Source of the DNA: Auanema rhodensis | Taxonomy: Eukaryota > Nematoda > Chromadorea > Rhabditida > Rhabditidae | Direction: 5' to 3' | Length of the DNA: 64,000 nt | Assembly: GCA_964057225.1 (NCBI GenBank) | Contig: OZ059897.1 | Span: 1,922,001-1,986,000, forward strand | Part shown: in pieces, positions 41,068-52,556 of the stretch | How positions within the stretch are numbered: the first letter of the stretch is position 1 | Layout of the letters: every line of letters begins with the position of its first letter | The notes under the pieces: model-generated | What the model was told of the DNA's origin: nothing | The model's input: the letters and a program-made list of their open reading frames with translations, nothing else | The model's database searches: none | Made by a program: the position numbers and the translations under genes

Positions 41068-41418
41068 TCAAATCTGATAACACAGATCGACGCAGCTTAA
41101 AAATCCGCATCGAATGCACTATACTACATTGAGAAACGCTTTATACAAAAATTAGTTATGATCGTATGAAAAATAATGCATTAGTGTATGTTGAGTTCCC
41201 ATGTACACTCAACATTGCTTCCAAAAACATTTTGACAAAAATTTTCCCGAAAAATTTCTAAATAATTTCACAAAAAGTAGATGTTTTTAGATTCCTTTTT
41301 TCAAGACGAATACGATGGACAATGTTTTTCAACGAAAAAATCATTTCTTCAGGGTGAAAATCGAGGATATAAGTGTGAACATATATCAGTTGATATCTCG
41401 GTGCATTTTTAAGCTAAC

Positions 41419-44226
41419 TCAAATCTGATAACACAGATCGACGCAGCTTAAAAATCCGCATCGAATGCACTATACTACATTGAGAAACGCTCTATACAAA
41501 AATTAGTTATGATCGTTTGAAAAATAATGCATTAGTGTATGCTGAGTTCCCATGTACACTCAACATTGCTTCCAAAAACATTGTGACAAAAATTTTCCCG
41601 AAAAATTTCTAAATAATTTCACAAAAAATAGGAGTTTTTAGATTTCTTTTCTCAAGGCAAAGACGATGGACAATGTTATTCAACGAAAAAATTAATTCTT
41701 CAGGGTGAAAATCGAGGATATAAGTGTGAACCTATATCAGTTGATTACTCGGTGCATTTTTAAGCTAGCGCAAATCTGATAACACAGATCAACGCAGCTT
41801 AAAAATCCGCATCGAATGCACTATACTACATTGAGAAACGCTCCATACAAAAATTAGTTATGATCGTTTGAAAAATAATGCATTAGTGTATGTTGAGTTC
41901 CCATGTACACTCAACATTGCTTCCAAAAACATTTTGACAAAAATTTTCCCGAAAAATTTCTGAATAATTTCACAAAAAGTAGATGTTTTTAGATTCTTTT
42001 TTTCAAGACGAATACGATGGACAATGTTTTTCAACGAAAAAATCATTTCTTCAGGGTGAAAATCGAGGATATAAGTGTGAACATATATCAGTTGATATCT
42101 CGGTGCATTTTTAAGCTAACTCAAATCTGATAACACAGATCGACGCAGCTTAAAAATCCGCATCGAATGCACTATACTACATTGAGAAACGCTCTATACA
42201 AAAATTAGTTATGATCGTTTGAAAAATAATGCATTAGTGTATGCTGAGTTCCCATGTACACTCAACATTGCTTCCAAAAACATTGTGACAAAAATTTTAC
42301 CGAAAAATTTCTAAATAATTTCACAAAAAGTAGATGTTTTTAGATTCCTTTTTTCAAGACGAATACGATGGACAATGTTTTTCAACGAAAAAATCATTTC
42401 TTCAGGGTGAAAATCGAGGATATAAGTGTGAACATATATCAGTTGATATCTCGGTGCATTTTTAAGCTAACTCAAATCTGATAACACAGATCGACGCAGC
42501 TTAAAAATCCGCATCGAATGCACTATACTACATTGAGAAACGCTTTATACAAAAATTAGTTATGATCGTATGAAAAATAATGCATTAGTGTATGTTGAGT
42601 TCCCATGTACACTCAACATTGCTTCCAAAAACATTTTGACAAAAATTTTCCCGAAAAATTTCTAAATAATTTCACAAAAAGTAGATGTTTTTAGATTCCT
42701 TTTTTTAAGACGAATACGATGGACAATGTTTTTCAACGAAAAAATCATTTCTTCAGGGTGAAAATCGAGGATATAAGTGTGAACATATATCAGTTGATAT
42801 CTCGGTGCATTTTTAAGCTAACTCAAATCTGATAACACAGATCGACGCAGCTTAAAAATCCGCATCGAATGCACTATACTACATTGAGAAACGCTCTATA
42901 CAAAAATTAGTTATGATCGTTTGAAAAATAATGCATTAGTGTATGCTGAGTTCCCATGTACACTCAACATTGCTTCCAAAAACATTGTGACAAAAATTTT
43001 CCCGAAAAATTTCTAAATAATTTCACAAAAAGTAGGAGTTTTTAGATTTCTTTTCTCAAGGCAAAGACGATGGACAATGTTATTCAACGAAAAAATTAAT
43101 TCTTCAGGGTGAAAATCGAGGATATAAGTGTGAACCTATATCAGTTGATTACTCGGTGCATTTTTAAGCTAGCGCAAATCTGATAACACAGATCAACGCA
43201 GCTTAAAAATCCGCATCGAATGCACTATACTACATTGAGAAACGCTCCATACAAAAATTAGTTATGATCGTTCGAAAAATAATGCATTAGTGTATGTTGA
43301 GTTCCCATGTACACTCAACATTGCTTCCAAAAACATTTTGACAAAAATTTTCCCGAAAAATTTCTGAATAATTTCACAAAAAGTAGATGTTTTTAGATTC
43401 TTTTTTTCAAGACGAATACGATGGACAATGTTTTTCAACGAAAAAATCATTTCTTCAGGGTGAAAATCGAGGATATAAGTGTGAACATATATCAGTTGAT
43501 ATCTCGGTGCATTTTTAAGCTAACTCAAATCTGATAACACAGATCGACGCAGCTTAAAAATCCGCATCGAATGCACTATACTACATTGAGAAACGCTCTA
43601 TACAAAAATTAGTTATGATCGTTTGAAAAATAATGCATTAGTGTATGCTGAGTTCCCATGTACACTCAACATTGCTTCCAAAAACATTGTGACAAAAATT
43701 TTCCCGAAAAATTTCTAAATAATTTCACAAAAAGTAGGAGTTTTTAGATTCTTTTTTTCAAGACGAATACGATGGACAATGTTTTTCAACGAAAAAATCA
43801 TTTCTTCAGGGTGAAAATCGAGGATATAAGTGTGAACATATATCAGTTGATATCTCGGTGCATTTTTAAGCTAACTCAAATCTGATAACACAGATCGACG
43901 CAGCTTAAAAATCCGCATCGAATGCACTATACTACATCGAGAAACGCTCTATACAAAAATTAGTTATGATCGTTTGAAAAATAATGCATTAGTGTATGCT
44001 GAGTTCCCATGTACACTCAACACTGCTTCCAAAAACATTTTGACAAAAATTTTCCCGAAAAATTTCTAAATAATTTCACAAAAAGTAGATGTTTTTAGAT
44101 TCCTTTTTTCAAGACGAATACGATGGACAATGTTATTCAACGAAAAAATTAATTCTTCAGGGTGAAAATCGAGGATATAAGTGTGAACCTATATCAGTTG
44201 ATTACTCGGTGCATTTTTAAGCTAGC
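41419..44226 (+). repeat. Tetrameric repeat, two imperfect copies of 1404 bp
   Basis: Units 41419-42822 and 42823-44226. Members 1 share gatttcttttctcaagg, which I see elsewhere only inverted near 54070. Members 2 share gctccatac and ttctgaat. Members 3 and 4 differ between units: ttttaccg and atcgtatga in unit 1, gtaggagttt and then a catcgagaaacg/caacactgc copy in unit 2. The second unit is the closest forward-arm relative of the junction-proximal reverse arm. Confidence 0.65.
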
Positions 44227-45630
44227 GCAAATCTGATAACACAGATCAACGCAGCTTAAAAATCCGCATCGAATGCACTATACTACATTGAGAAACGCTT
44301 TATACAAAAATTAGTTATGATCGTATGAAAAATAATGCATTAGTGTATGTTGAGTTCCCATGTACACTCAACATTGCTTCCAAAAACATTTTGACAAAAA
44401 TTTTCCCGAAAAATTTCTAAATAATTTCACAAAAAGTAGATGGTTTTAGATTCCTTTTTTCAAGACGAATACGATGGACAATGTTTTTCAACGAAAAAAT
44501 CATTTCTTCAGGGTGAAAATCGAGGATATAAGTGTGAACATATATCAGTTGATATCTCGGTGCATTTTTAAGCTAACTCAAATCTGATAACACAGATCGA
44601 CGCAGCTTAAAAATCCGCATCGAATGCACTATACTACATTGAGAAACGCTCTATACAAAAATTAGTTATGATCGTTTGAAAAATAATGCATTAGTGTATG
44701 CTGAGTTCCCATGTACACTCAACATTGCTTCCAAAAACATTGTGACAAAAATTTTCCCGAAAAATTTCTAAATAATTTCACAAAAAGTAGGAGTTTTTAG
44801 ATTCCTTTTTTCAAGACGAATACGATGGACAATGTTTTTCAACGAAAAAATCATTTCTTCAGGGTGAAAATCGAGGATATAAGTGTGAACATATATCAGT
44901 TGATATCTCGGTGCATTTTTAAGCTAACTCAAATCTGATAACACAGATCGACGCAGCTTAAAAATCCGCATCGAATGCACTATACTACATTGAGAAACGC
45001 TCTATACAAAAATTAGTTATGATCGTTTGAAAAATAATGCATTAGTGTATGCTGAGTTCCCATGTACACTCAACATTGCTTCCAAAAACATTTTGACAAA
45101 AATTTTCCCGAAAAATTTCTAAATAATTTCACAAAAAGTAGATGTTTTTAGATTCCTTTTTTCAAGACGAATACGATGGACAATGTTTTTCAACGAAAAA
45201 ATCATTTCTTCAGGGTGAAAATCGAGGATATAAGTGTGAACATATATCAGTTGATATCTCGGTGCATTTTTAAGCTAACTCAAATCTGATAACACAGATC
45301 GACGCAGCTTAAAAATCCGCATCGAATGCACTATACTACATTGAGAAACGCTCTATACAAAAATTAGTTATGATCGTTTGAAAAATAATGCATTAGTGTA
45401 TGCTGAGTTCCCATGTACACTCAACATTGCTTCCAAAAACATTGTGACAAAAATTTTCCCGAAAAATTTCTAAATAATTTCACAAAAAGTAGGAGTTTTT
45501 AGATTTCTTTTTTCAAGGCAAAGACAATGGACAATGTTATTCAACGAAAAAATTAATTCTTCAGGGTGAAAATCGAGGATATAAGTGTGAACCTATATCA
45601 GTTGATTACTCGGTGCATTTTTAAGCTAGC
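44227..45630 (+). repeat. Four common-type monomers
   Basis: An atcgtatga copy with the private gtagatggttttag, a gtaggagttt copy with gacgaatacg, a common copy, and a gtaggagttt/ggcaaagacaatgg/gattactcgg copy. No period of its own was seen. Confidence 0.6.
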
Positions 45631-47034
45631 GCAAATCTGATAACACAGATCAACGCAGCTTAAAAATCCGCATCGAATGCACTATACTACATTGAGAAAC
45701 GCTCCATACAAAAATTAGTTATGATCGTTTGAAAAATAATGCATTAGTGTATGTTGAGTTCCCATGTACACTCAACATTGCTTCCAAAAACATTGTGACA
45801 AAAATTTTCCCGAAAAATTTCTAAATAATTTCACAAAAAGTAGGAGTTTTTAGATTCCTTTTTTCAAGACGAATACGATGGACAATGTTTTTCAACGAAA
45901 AAATCATTTCTTCAGGGTGAAAATCGAGGATATAAGTGTGAACATATATCAGTTGATATCTCGGTGCATTTTTAAGCTAACTCAAATCTGATAACACAGA
46001 TCGACGCAGCTTAAAAATCCGCATCGATAGCACTATACTACATTGAGAAACGCTCTATACAAAAATTAGTTATGATCGTTTGAAAAATAATGCATTAGTG
46101 TATGCTGAGTTCCCATGTACACTCAACATTGCTTCCAAAAACATTTTGACAAAAATTTTCCCGAAAAATTTCTAAATAATTTCACAAAAAGTAGATGTTT
46201 TTAGATTCCTTTTTTCAATACGAATACGATGGACAATGTTTTTCAACGAAAAAATCATTTCTTCAGGGTGAAAATCGAGGATATAAGTGTGAACATATAT
46301 CAGTTGATATCTCGGTGCATTTTTAAGCTAACTCAAATCTGATAACACAGATCGACGCAGCTTAAAAATCCGCATCGAATGCACTATACTACATTGAGAA
46401 ACGCTCTATACAAAAATTAGTTATGATCGTTTGAAAAATAATGCATTAGTGTATGCTGAGTTCCCATGTACACTCAACATTGCTTCCAAAAACATTGTGA
46501 CAAAAATTTTCCCGAAAAATTTCTAAATAATTTCACAAAAAGTAGGAGTTTTTAGATTCCTTTTTTCAAGACGAATACGATGGACAATGTTTTTCAACGA
46601 AAAAATCATTTCTTCAGGGTGAAAATCGAGGATATAAGTGTGAACATATATCAGTTGATATCTCGGTGCATTTTTAAGCTAACTCAAATCTGATAACACA
46701 GATCGACGCAGCTTAAAAATCCGCATCGATAGCACTATACTACATTGAGAAACGCTCTATACAAAAATTAGTTATGATCGTTTGAAAAATAATGCATTAG
46801 TGTATGCTGAGTTCCCATGTACACTCAACATTGCTTCCAAAAACATTTTGACAAAAATTTTCCCGAAAAATTTCTAAATAATTTCACAAAAAGTAGATGT
46901 TTTTAGATTCCTTTTTTCAATACGAATACGATGGACAATGTTTTTCAACGAAAAAATCATTTCTTCAGGGTGAAAATCGAGGATATAAGTGTGAACATAT
47001 ATCAGTTGATATCTCGGTGCATTTTTAAGCTAAC
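45631..47034 (+). repeat. Dimeric repeat, two copies of 702 bp
   Basis: Units 45631-46332 and 46333-47034. The second members share two otherwise unseen variants, gcatcgatagc (which creates a ClaI site) and caatacgaatacg. The first members share cattgtgac with gtaggagttt and gacgaatacg. Confidence 0.78.
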
Positions 47035-50000
47035 TCAAATCTGATAACACAGATCGACGCAGCTTAAAAATCCGCATCGAATGCACTATACTACATTGAG
47101 AAACGCTCTATACAAAAATTAGTTATGATCGTTTGAAAAATAATGCATTAGTGTATGCTGAGTTCCCATGTACACTCAACATTGCTTCCAAAAACATTGT
47201 GACAAAAATTTTCCCGAAAAATTTCTAAATAATTTCACAAAAAGTAGGAGTTTTTAGATTTCTTTTTTCAAGGCAAAGACAATGGACAATGTTATTCAAC
47301 GAAAAAATTAATTCTTCAGGGTGAAAATCGAGGATATAAGTGTGAACCTATATCAGTTGATTACTCGGTGCATTTTTAAGCTAGCGCAAATCTGATAACA
47401 CAGATCAACGCAGCTTAAAAATCCGCATCGAATGCACTATACTACATTGAGAAACGCTCCATACAAAAATTAGTTATGATCGTTTGAAAAATAATGCATT
47501 AGTGTATGTTGAGTTCCCATGTACACTCAACATTGCTTCCAAAAACATTTTGACAAAAATTTTCCCGAAAAATTTCTGAATAATTTCACAAAAAGTAGAT
47601 GTTTTTAGATTTTTTTTTTCAAGACGAATACGATGGACAATGTTTTTCAACGAAAAAATCATTTCTTCAGGGTGAAAATCGAGGATATAAGTGTGAACAT
47701 ATATCAGTTGATATCTCGGTGCATTTTTAAGCTAACTCAAATCTGATAACACAGATCGACGCAGCTTAAAAATCCGCATCGAATGCACTATACTACATTG
47801 AGAAACGCTCTATACAAAAATTAGTTAAGATCGTTTGAAAAATAATGCATTAGTGTATGCTGAGTTCCCATGTACACTCAACATTGCTTCCAAAAACATT
47901 GTGACAAAAATTTTCCCGAAAAATTTCTAAATAATTTCACAAATAGTAGATGTTTTTAGATTCCTTTTTTCAAGGCAAAGACGATGGACAATGTTATTCA
48001 ACGAAAAAATTAATTCTTCAGGGTGAAAATCGAGGATATAAGTGTGAACCTATATCAGTTGATATCTCGGTGCATTTTCAAGCTAGCGCAAATCTGATAA
48101 CACAGATCGACGCAGCTTAAAAATCCGCATCGAATGCACTATACTACATTGATAAACGCTTAATACAAAAATTAGTTATGATCGTTTGAAAAATAATGCA
48201 TTAGTGTATGTTGAGTTCCCATGTACACTCAACATTGCTTCCAAAAACATTTTGACAAAAATTACCCGAAAAATTTCTAAATAATTTCACAAAAAGTAGA
48301 TGTTTTTAGATTCCTTTTTTCAAGACGAAGACGATGGACAATGTTATTCAACGAAAAAATCATTTCTTCAGGGTGAAAATCGAGGATATAAGCGTGAACA
48401 TATATCAGTTGATATCTCGGTGCATTTTTAAGCTAACTCAAATCTGATAACACAGATCAACGCAGCTTAAAAATCCGCATCGACAGCACTATACTACATT
48501 GAGAAACGCTCTATACGAAAATTAGTTATGATCGTTTGAAAAATAATGCATTAGTGTATGCTGAGTTCCCATGTACACTCAACATTGCTTCCAAAAACAT
48601 TGTGACAAAAATTTTCCCGAAAAATTTCTAAATAATTTTACAAAAAGTAGATGTTTTTAGATTTCTTTTTTCAAGGCAAAGACGATGGACAATGTTATTC
48701 AACGAAAAAATTAATTCTTCAGGGTGAAAATCGAGGATATAAGTGTGAACCTATATCAGTTGATTACTCGGTGCATTTTTAAGCTAGCGCAAATCTGATA
48801 ACACAGATCAACGCAGCTTAAAAATCCGCATCGAATGCACTATACTACAATGAGAAACGCTCTATACAAAAATTAGTTATGATCGTTTGAAAAATAATGC
48901 ATTAGTGTATGTTGAGTTCCCATGTACACTCAACATTGCTTCCAAAAACATTTTGACAAAAATTTACCCGAAAAATTTCTAAATAATTTCACAAAAAGTA
49001 GATGTTTTTAGATTTTTTTTTTCAAGGCAAAGACGATGGACAATGTTATTCAACGAAAAATATAATTCTTCAGGGTGAAAATCGAGGATATAAGTGTGAA
49101 CCTATATCAGTTGATTACTCGGTGCATTTTTAAGCTAGCGCAAATCTGATAACACAGATCAACGCAGCTTAAAAATCCGCATCGAATGCACTATACTACA
49201 ATGAGAAACGCTCTATACAAAAATTAGTTATGATCGTTTGAAAAATAATGCATTAGTGTATGCTGAGTTCCCATGTACACTCAACATTGCTTCCAAAAAC
49301 ATTGTGACAAAAATTTTCCCGAAAAATTTCTAAATAATTTCACAAAAAGTAGATATTTTTAGATTCCTTTTTTCAAGGCAAAGACGATGGACAATGTTAT
49401 TCAACGAAAAAATTAATTCTTCAGGGTGAAAATCGAGGATATAAGTGTGAACCTATATCAGTTGATATCTCGGTGCATTTTTAAGCTAACTCAAATCTGA
49501 TAACACAGATCGACGCAGCTTAAAAATCCGCATCGAATGCACTATACTACATTGAGAAACGCTCTATACAAAAATTAGTTAAGATCGTTTGAAAAATAAT
49601 GCATTAGTGTATGCTGAGTTCCCATGTACACTCAACATTGCTTCCAAAAACATTGTGACAAAAATTTTCCCGAAAAATTTCTAAATAATTTCACAAAAAG
49701 TAGATATTTTTAGATTCCTTTTTTCAAAGCAAAGACGATGGACAATGTTATTCAACGAAAAAATTAATTCTTCAGGGTGAAAATCGAGGATATAAGTGTG
49801 AACCTATATCAGTTGATATCTCGGTGCATTTTTAAGTTAACTCAAATCTGATAACACAGATCAACGCAGCTTAAAAATCCGCCTCGAATGCACTATACTA
49901 CAATGAGAAACGCTCTATACAAAAATTAGTTATGATCGTTTGAAAAATAATGCATTAGTGTATGTTGAGTTCCCATGTACACTCAACATTGCTTCCAAAA

Positions 50001-50192
50001 ACATTTTGACAAAAATTTTCCCGAAAAATTTCTAAATAATTTCACAAAAAGTAGATGTTTTTAGATTTCTTTTTTCAAGACGAAGACGATGGACAATGTT
50101 ATTCAACGAAAAAATCATTTCTTCAGGGTGAAAATCGAGGATATAAGTGTGAACCTATATCAGTTGATATCTCGGTGCATTTTCAAGCTAGC
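47035..50192 (+). repeat. Copy of the 31-33 kb block plus four further monomers
   Basis: Monomers from 47035 repeat the order at 31240-33345: ggcaaagacaatgg copy, gctccatac/ttctgaat copy, gttaagatcg copy, gataaacgcttaatac copy, gcatcgacagc copy, tactacaatgag copy. The gataaacgcttaatac copy carries the only net length change found in the array (aaaaattaccc, one T short, near 48262). The remaining monomers include a second gttaagatcg copy at 49491 and gtagatattt variants at 49140-49841. Confidence 0.7.
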
Positions 50193-52288
50193 GCAAATCT
50201 GATAACACAGATCGACGCAGCTTAAAAATCCGCATCGAATGCACTATACTACATTGATAAACGCTTAATACAAAAATTAGTTATGATCGTTTGAAAAATA
50301 ATGCATTAGTGTATGTTGAGTTCCCATGTACACTCAACATTGCTTCCAAAAACATTTTGACAAAAATTTTCCCGAAAAATTTCTAAATAATTTCACAAAA
50401 AGTAGATGTTTTTAGATTCCTTTTTTCAAGACGAAGACGATGGACAATGTTATTCAACGAAAAAATCATTTCTTCAGGGTGAAAATCGAGGATATAAGCG
50501 TGAACATATATCAGTTGATATCTCGGTGCATTTTTAAGCTAACTCAAATCTGATAACACAGATCAACGCAGCTTAAAAATCCGCATCGACAGCACTATAC
50601 TACATTGAGAAACGCTCTATACGAAAATTAGTTATGATCGTTTGAAAAATAATGCATTAGTGTATGCTGAGTTCCCATGTACACTCAACATTGCTTCCAA
50701 AAACATTGTGACAAAAATTTTCCCGAAAAATTTCTAAATAATTTTACAAAAAGTAGATGTTTTTAGATTTCTTTTTTCAAGGCAAAGACGATGGACAATG
50801 TTATTCAACGAAAAAATTAATTCTTCAGGGTGAAAATCGAGGATATAAGTGTGAACCTATATCAGTTGATTACTCGGTGCATTTTTAAGCTAGCGCAAAT
50901 CTGATAACACAGATCAACGCAGCTTAAAAATCCGCATCGAATGCACTATACTACAATGAGAAACGCTCTATACAAAAATTAGTTATGATCGTTTGAAAAA
51001 TAATGCATTAGTGTATGTTGAGTTCCCATGTACACTCAACATTGCTTCCAAAAACATTTTGACAAAAATTTTCCCGAAAAATTTCTAAATAATTTCACAA
51101 AAAGTAGATGTTTTTAGATTTCTTTTTTCAAGGCAAAGACGATGGACAATGTTATTCAACGAAAAAATCATTTCTTCAGGGTGAAAATCGAGGATATAAG
51201 TGTGAACCTATATCAGTTGATATCTCGGTGCATTTTCAAGCTAGCGCAAATCTGATAACACAGATCGACGCAGCTTAAAAATCCGCATCGAATGCACTAT
51301 ACTACATTGATAAACGCTTAATACAAAAATTAGTTATGATCGTTTGAAAAATAATGCATTAGTGTATGTTGAGTTCCCATGTACACTCAACATTGCTTCC
51401 AAAAACATTTTGACAAAAATTTTCCCGAAAAATTTCTAAATAATTTCACAAAAAGTAGATGTTTTTAGATTCCTTTTTTCAAGACGAAGACGATGGACAA
51501 TGTTATTCAACGAAAAAATCATTTCTTCAGGGTGAAAATCGAGGATATAAGCGTGAACATATATCAGTTGATATCTCGGTGCATTTTTAAGCTAACTCAA
51601 ATCTGATAACACAGATCAACGCAGCTTAAAAATCCGCATCGACAGCACTATACTACATTGAGAAACGCTCTATACGAAAATTAGTTATGATCGTTTGAAA
51701 AATAATGCATTAGTGTATGCTGAGTTCCCATGTACACTCAACATTGCTTCCAAAAACATTGTGACAAAAATTTTCCCGAAAAATTTCTAAATAATTTTAC
51801 AAAAAGTAGATGTTTTTAGATTTCTTTTTTCAAGGCAAAGACGATGGACAATGTTATTCAACGAAAAAATTAATTCTTCAGGGTGAAAATCGAGGATATA
51901 AGTGTGAACCTATATCAGTTGATTACTCGGTGCATTTTTAAGCTAGCGCAAATCTGATAACACAGATCAACGCAGCTTAAAAATCCGCATCGAATGCACT
52001 ATACTACAATGAGAAACGCTCTATACAAAAATTAGTTATGATCGTTTGAAAAATAATGCATTAGTGTATGTTGAGTTCCCATGTACACTCAACATTGCTT
52101 CCAAAAACATTTTGACAAAAATTTTCCCGAAAAATTTCTAAATAATTTCACAAAAAGTAGATGTTTTTAGATTTTTTTTTTCAAGGCAAAGACGATGGAC
52201 AATGTTATTCAACGAAAAATATAATTCTTCAGGGTGAAAATCGAGGATATAAGTGTGAACCTATATCAGTTGATTACTCGGTGCATTT
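50193..52288 (+). repeat. Trimeric repeat, two copies of 1053 bp, ending at the junction
   Basis: Units start at 50193 and 51246. Each has gataaacgcttaatac with ataagcgtgaac, then gcatcgacagc with atacgaaaatt and attttacaaa, then tactacaatgag. The last monomer differs from its partner by the ten-T run, gaaaaatataattc and gattactcgg, which match the copies at 34399, 35803 and 48789. It is cut at 341 of 351 bases by the inversion. Confidence 0.78.
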
Positions 52289-52340
52289 GCATTGTGCAAC
52301 ATTGTCCAATGTCTTCGCTTTGAAAAAAGAAGTCTAAAAA
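52281..52340. other. Satellite inversion junction with short filler
   Basis: Forward satellite ends at gtgcattt (52281-52288), where the next bases should be ttaagcta. Reverse-strand satellite is recognisable from aacattgtcc (52298). The nine bases between fit neither arm. TGCATT is directly repeated at 52282-52287 and 52288-52293, and cattgtgcaa (52290-52299) repeats as cattgtccaa (52300-52309) with one difference. Two inverted repeats overlap the turn: TTGCA/TGCAA at 52287-52299 and ACATTG/CAATGT at 52299-52312. The first 50 bases of the reverse arm hold four differences from the nearest known type, far more than is usual here. About 91 bases (52207-52297) on the forward side have no inverted partner. 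This looks like end joining with local templated filler (inference). Confidence 0.85.
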
Positions 52341-52556
52341 CTCCTACTTTTTGTGAAATTATTTAGAAATTTTTCGGGAAAATTTTTGTCACAATGTTTT
52401 TGGAAGCAATGTTGAGTGTACATGGGAACTCAGCATACACTAATGCATTATTTTTCAAACGATCATAACTAATTTTTGTATAGAGCGTTTCTCAATGTAG
52501 TATAGTGCATTCGATGCGGATTTTTAAGCTGCGTCGATCTGTGTTATCAGATTTGA

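Larger units (their letters stand above)
1..52288 (+). repeat. Forward arm of 351 bp satellite array, 149 monomers
   Basis: Every 351 bases the text restarts with (t/g)caaatctgataacac; copy k begins at 351(k-1)+1 from base 1 through copy 138. A net 1 bp deletion near 48262 moves later starts down by one (copy 149 starts at 51948). The last copy stops after 341 bp at the inversion junction. Copies differ at a limited set of recurring positions, for example cagatcgacgc/cagatcaacgc, cattttgac/cattgtgac, gacgaatacg/ggcaaagacg, gaacatata/gaacctata and gatatctcgg/gattactcgg. There is no unique DNA, gene or transposon between copies. Such arrays are usually heterochromatic, often centromeric; that placement is inference. 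The strand label is arbitrary and only marks orientation relative to the second arm. Confidence 0.98.

Noticed and set aside
52207-52297. Fold-back sequencing artefact as the cause of the inversion
   Set aside because: A fold-back read would give mirrored arms. The copies left of the junction (gcatcgacagc, gataaacgcttaatac) have no counterpart to the right, and new filler bases lie at the turn. An assembly misjoin cannot be excluded from sequence alone.
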